This document shows, in pieces, positions 61,849 to 64,000 of a stretch of DNA of 64,000 nucleotides. How positions within the stretch are numbered: the first letter of the stretch is position 1; each line of letters begins with the position of its first letter. The notes beneath the pieces are model-generated. The model ran no database searches, was not told where the DNA came from, and saw nothing but the letters and a program-made list of their open reading frames with translations. The translations under genes were made by a program, and so were the position numbers. Source of the stretch: Hyaloraphidium curvatum (lineage: Eukaryota; Monoblepharomycota; Hyaloraphidiomycetes; Hyaloraphidiales; Hyaloraphidiaceae); the NCBI GenBank assembly GCA_025558095.1, contig JAIVFI010000008.1:186001-250000 (forward strand), given 5' to 3'.

Positions 61849-62978
61849 ATGAGCTTCCTGAGCATCGACGTGCCGGCAAAGATCGCCGACTGGCCCTTTG
61901 GCCGGCACTACGACCTCTTCATGGACCCCAAGGTCCCAATCCTGACGGGCGCCGTCTACTTCGTGACGGTGCACTACATAAACCACATCGAGGGGCGGAA
62001 AGCGGTGTTCAACGGTCCCATCTTCAAGGCTCTCGTCGTTCTCCACAGTGCGTACAGATTCCTGCCGGGCTGCCCCGCCTCGGCACCATCTCCGACCGGG
62101 CCCGTGCGCTGATCCTGCCTCCCACCGTCCTCTCCGAACTCCAGACGTCTTCCTCGCCGTCTTCTCGGCCCTGACGTTCCTCAACGCTGCGCCCCACGTC
62201 TTCAACTTCTTCTACCAGGGCGGATTCAGCAAGGCCGCGGTAAGCTCGGCCCGAGGTGCCGAAAGGTGCCGTTGCTGACCCGTGTCGTGTGATCCAGTAC
62301 TGCGATGCCAAGTCGGAGCTTTGGAATCCTTTCCTGCACTACTGGTCGTGGCTGTTCTACCTTTCGAAGTACTACGAGATCCTGGACACCGTGATCATTC
62401 TTCTGCAAGGTCGGCTTGTCACGTTTGGCACTTCGCTGTAGCAACCGCTCACTGCCTGTCCTTCAACCGCGATTTCCAGGCAAGAAGACCTCGCTCCTGC
62501 AGTCCTTCCACCACGCCGGTGCCATTCTCTCCATGTTCTGGTGCACCGCGTCCCAGACGACGGCCGTGTGGATCTTTGTCTGCTTCAACTCCTTCATCCA
62601 CACCAGTGAGTTCGTCTTTGAAGCTTTGTGGCGCCGCGCTGACCGCTTCTTCCAGTCATGTACACCTACTACACCGCCTCGACCTTCGGCTTCCGCTTCC
62701 CCTTCAAGTCCCTGATCACCTACTCGCAGATCACCCAGTTCCTGGTCGGCGACCCGCTGGCCATCTCGTACCTCCTCATCCCCGGCTGCATCAAGCACGA
62801 CAGCCCCGACCTCCCGTGGTACCGGAACGAGCGGTGGTCTGACACCTACACCATCGTCTACGTGGCCGCCCTCGTCGTGCTCTTTGCCGACTTCGCAAAG
62901 AAGTCGTACTCGAAGAAGGGCGCGAAAGCAAACGGCGCCAACGGCCATGCCAACGGGGCCGCGCTCAAGAAGGAGTGA
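61849..62978 (+). CDS. ELO-family very-long-chain fatty acid elongase (3-ketoacyl-CoA synthase)
   Basis: ER membrane condensing enzyme of fatty acid elongation. Five exons with GTGCGT, GTAAGC, GTCGGC and GTGAGT donors, all in frame: 'MSFLSIDVPAKIADWPFGRH', 'VVLHNVFLAVFSALTFLNAA', 'WSWLFYLSKYYEILDTVIIL', 'GKKTSLLQSFHHAGAILSMF' and 'TYSQITQFLVG'. The family histidine box, normally HxxHH, reads QSFHH. Q at the first position is, as I recall, also found in Mortierella-type and protist PUFA elongases. The C-terminus is Lys-rich (ALKKE), suggesting ER retention. Length (~290) is normal. A PUFA substrate is inference. Confidence 0.9.
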
Positions 62979-63149
62979 TCTGGGCTGCACACTGTAGGGA
63001 CCCGGATTGTTCGGATCGATGGACTCCGCCACGTGGAAGGAAGGGAGGAGAAAGATAAAGATGTTGTTTGACGGGCTGCAGCGCGCCAGCACGTGTTCAA
63101 CGAGTCAATTTCACAATCTAGACATCGTACAATGTGGAGTTCGTGGCCA
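62979..63149. other. Short convergent intergenic region
   Basis: The region lies between the stop codons of the ELO gene (plus) and the partial gene at the right edge (minus). Both terminators must be here. Nothing else was seen. Confidence 0.5.
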
Positions 63150-64000
63150 TCACGCCGGTCCGCCGGTCGCCCCGTCGATCCTTTTGTTCGGCGGCAGACG
63201 CTTGAGCTTGTGCACATAGAACGATCCTCCGGCAGCTTTAGCCTGCTCGCTGCTGTTGGAAGACGACGACTGGTTCGTCAGGGGCGGTGTGTTTGGAGTA
63301 GCGGCGGGGTTGAGGATGGAGTCGGCGGTGGGGATCGACGAGGCCGACACAAGCGAATGGTCGTGCAGCGCCGTGAGGGCCGCAAGCGCAGTTGCTTCGT
63401 CCAAGCTGATGCGCGGGATCTGGATCGGCGGGGGCACCGCCTTCTCCGTGGCCACCGGCGCCTCATCTCCTGCACCCGTCGCCAAAGCCTGCGCACGGCC
63501 AGCCGGCGCTTCGCTCTGCGTCGGCACGGCCGCCATGTGAACGTCGCCAACGCCGACATGGTCCACCTCGGCCTTCATGGCGACGTCGGGGATGTTGATC
63601 CTGCTCACGGCCGACGCGCTGAGCACCGCACTGGAAGCTGATTCCGGCTGCGGGTCCACGTCCATGTCCTGAGGGCCCGAAGCCTGCGCCGACGGCGCCG
63701 CGATCGCCTCGAGGATGGAGGCGACGCTCACAGAGGCCACGGTCTCGACCGCCGAGGCAGGTTGGGCGTGCTCTGGCAACGGAGGGACCTGCTGCATCGC
63801 AGTACCCTGGTCCTGCTCCGCTGCCGAAGCAGCGCCTGGCGAAATGAGTCCGTCCGCGGCCGCACCGTCGCCGCCGTCCGCGTCGGCCCCGGCGCCAACC
63901 CGCTGGTACCCGCTGATTCCCAGAATCCCGGTTTTCTTCTTCTTGGGCTTCATGCGCGAAGGGTCCGGCAGCGGCAGATCGGCGACCTTGACCGGAGGAG
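63150..64000 (-). CDS. C-terminal part of an Ala/Ser/Pro-rich protein, running off the right edge
   Basis: The open frame from 64000 down to a stop at 63150 reads 'VADLPLPDPSRMKPKKKKTG', an acidic/Ala-rich middle with 'GPQDMDVDPQPES', 'IQIPRISLDEATALAALTAL' and the end 'SFYVHKLKRLPPNKRIDGAT'. An in-frame ATG at 63953 could be the start, but the frame stays open and protein-like to the edge, so it is treated as partial. The basic KPKKKK patch could be a nuclear signal. No family is recognised. Confidence 0.55.
   Translation of the reverse strand, partial: PPVKVADLPLPDPSRMKPKKKKTGILGISGYQRVGAGADADGGDGAAADGLISPGAASAAEQDQGTAMQQVPPLPEHAQPASAVETVASVSVASILEAIAAPSAQASGPQDMDVDPQPESASSAVLSASAVSRINIPDVAMKAEVDHVGVGDVHMAAVPTQSEAPAGRAQALATGAGDEAPVATEKAVPPPIQIPRISLDEATALAALTALHDHSLVSASSIPTADSILNPAATPNTPPLTNQSSSSNSSEQAKAAGGSFYVHKLKRLPPNKRIDGATGGPA

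Overview
The window is nuclear DNA of a fungus, most likely an early-diverging one. Coding sequence has a strong preference for G or C in the third codon position, and most genes are split by introns of roughly 40-120 nt with GTGGGT/GTGAGT/GTAAGT donors and CAG/TAG acceptors. The content is eukaryotic (ERD2 receptor, SR splicing factor, TALE homeobox, class 3 lipase, P450, ELO elongase) and includes fungal hallmarks: Zn2Cys6 regulators, DUF7918, a DUF2945-type domain, a septation-type coiled coil and a Crh-type GH16. A plant-type phosphofructokinase and the chytrid-like mix argue against Dikarya. That placement is inference from gene content. No tRNA, rRNA, CRISPR array or recognisable transposon was seen.

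Layout. 0-7.2 kb: a partial gene, an acyl/4-coumarate-CoA ligase, a small unknown gene, ERD2 and an RRM/zinc-knuckle SR protein. 7.2-12.4 kb: a strongly C-rich then G-rich non-coding stretch, then a large low-complexity putative regulator. 12.8-14.5 kb: a YeeE/YedE sulfur transporter. 14.8-21.5 kb: two paralogous fungal transcription-factor-domain genes without a DNA-binding domain, one broken by an 8-nt deletion, on either side of a secreted lipase, an orphan ubiquitin-protease fragment and a GC-rich direct repeat. 21.6-30.2 kb: DUF2945-like protein, Nudix/eIF2B fusion, DUF7918 protein, LtrA membrane protein, GPI-type surface protein and an agmatine-deiminase-family enzyme. 30.6-42.7 kb: a decayed nucleotidyltransferase, a TALE homeobox gene, two secreted carbohydrate-active proteins (CBM-like, Crh-like GH16), a kelch membrane protein, an MDP-1-type phosphatase and a flavoprotein amine/amino-acid oxidase. 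43-50 kb: a 73-residue membrane protein, phosphofructokinase, a P450 and a regulator with two Zn2Cys6 clusters. 50-64 kb: an LEA-like alanine-rich protein, a septation-type coiled coil, a gene-poor stretch with a polypurine tract and short repeats, a PB1...UBA scaffold, an SRPBCC protein, an unknown protein, an ELO fatty-acid elongase and a partial proline/serine-rich gene.

The genes do not form one pathway. Loose themes are cell surface and wall (GH16, CBM-like protein, GPI protein, lipase, kelch), lipid chemistry (acyl-CoA ligase, elongase, SRPBCC, lipase) and a transcription-factor family present three times. Several annotations depend on spliced models that unspliced ORFs miss: the 73-residue membrane protein, the C-terminal exons of the LEA-like gene, the catalytic-cysteine exon of the deiminase and the first exon of the homeobox gene. 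No computation or database search was run; all family names rest on motif recognition by eye.
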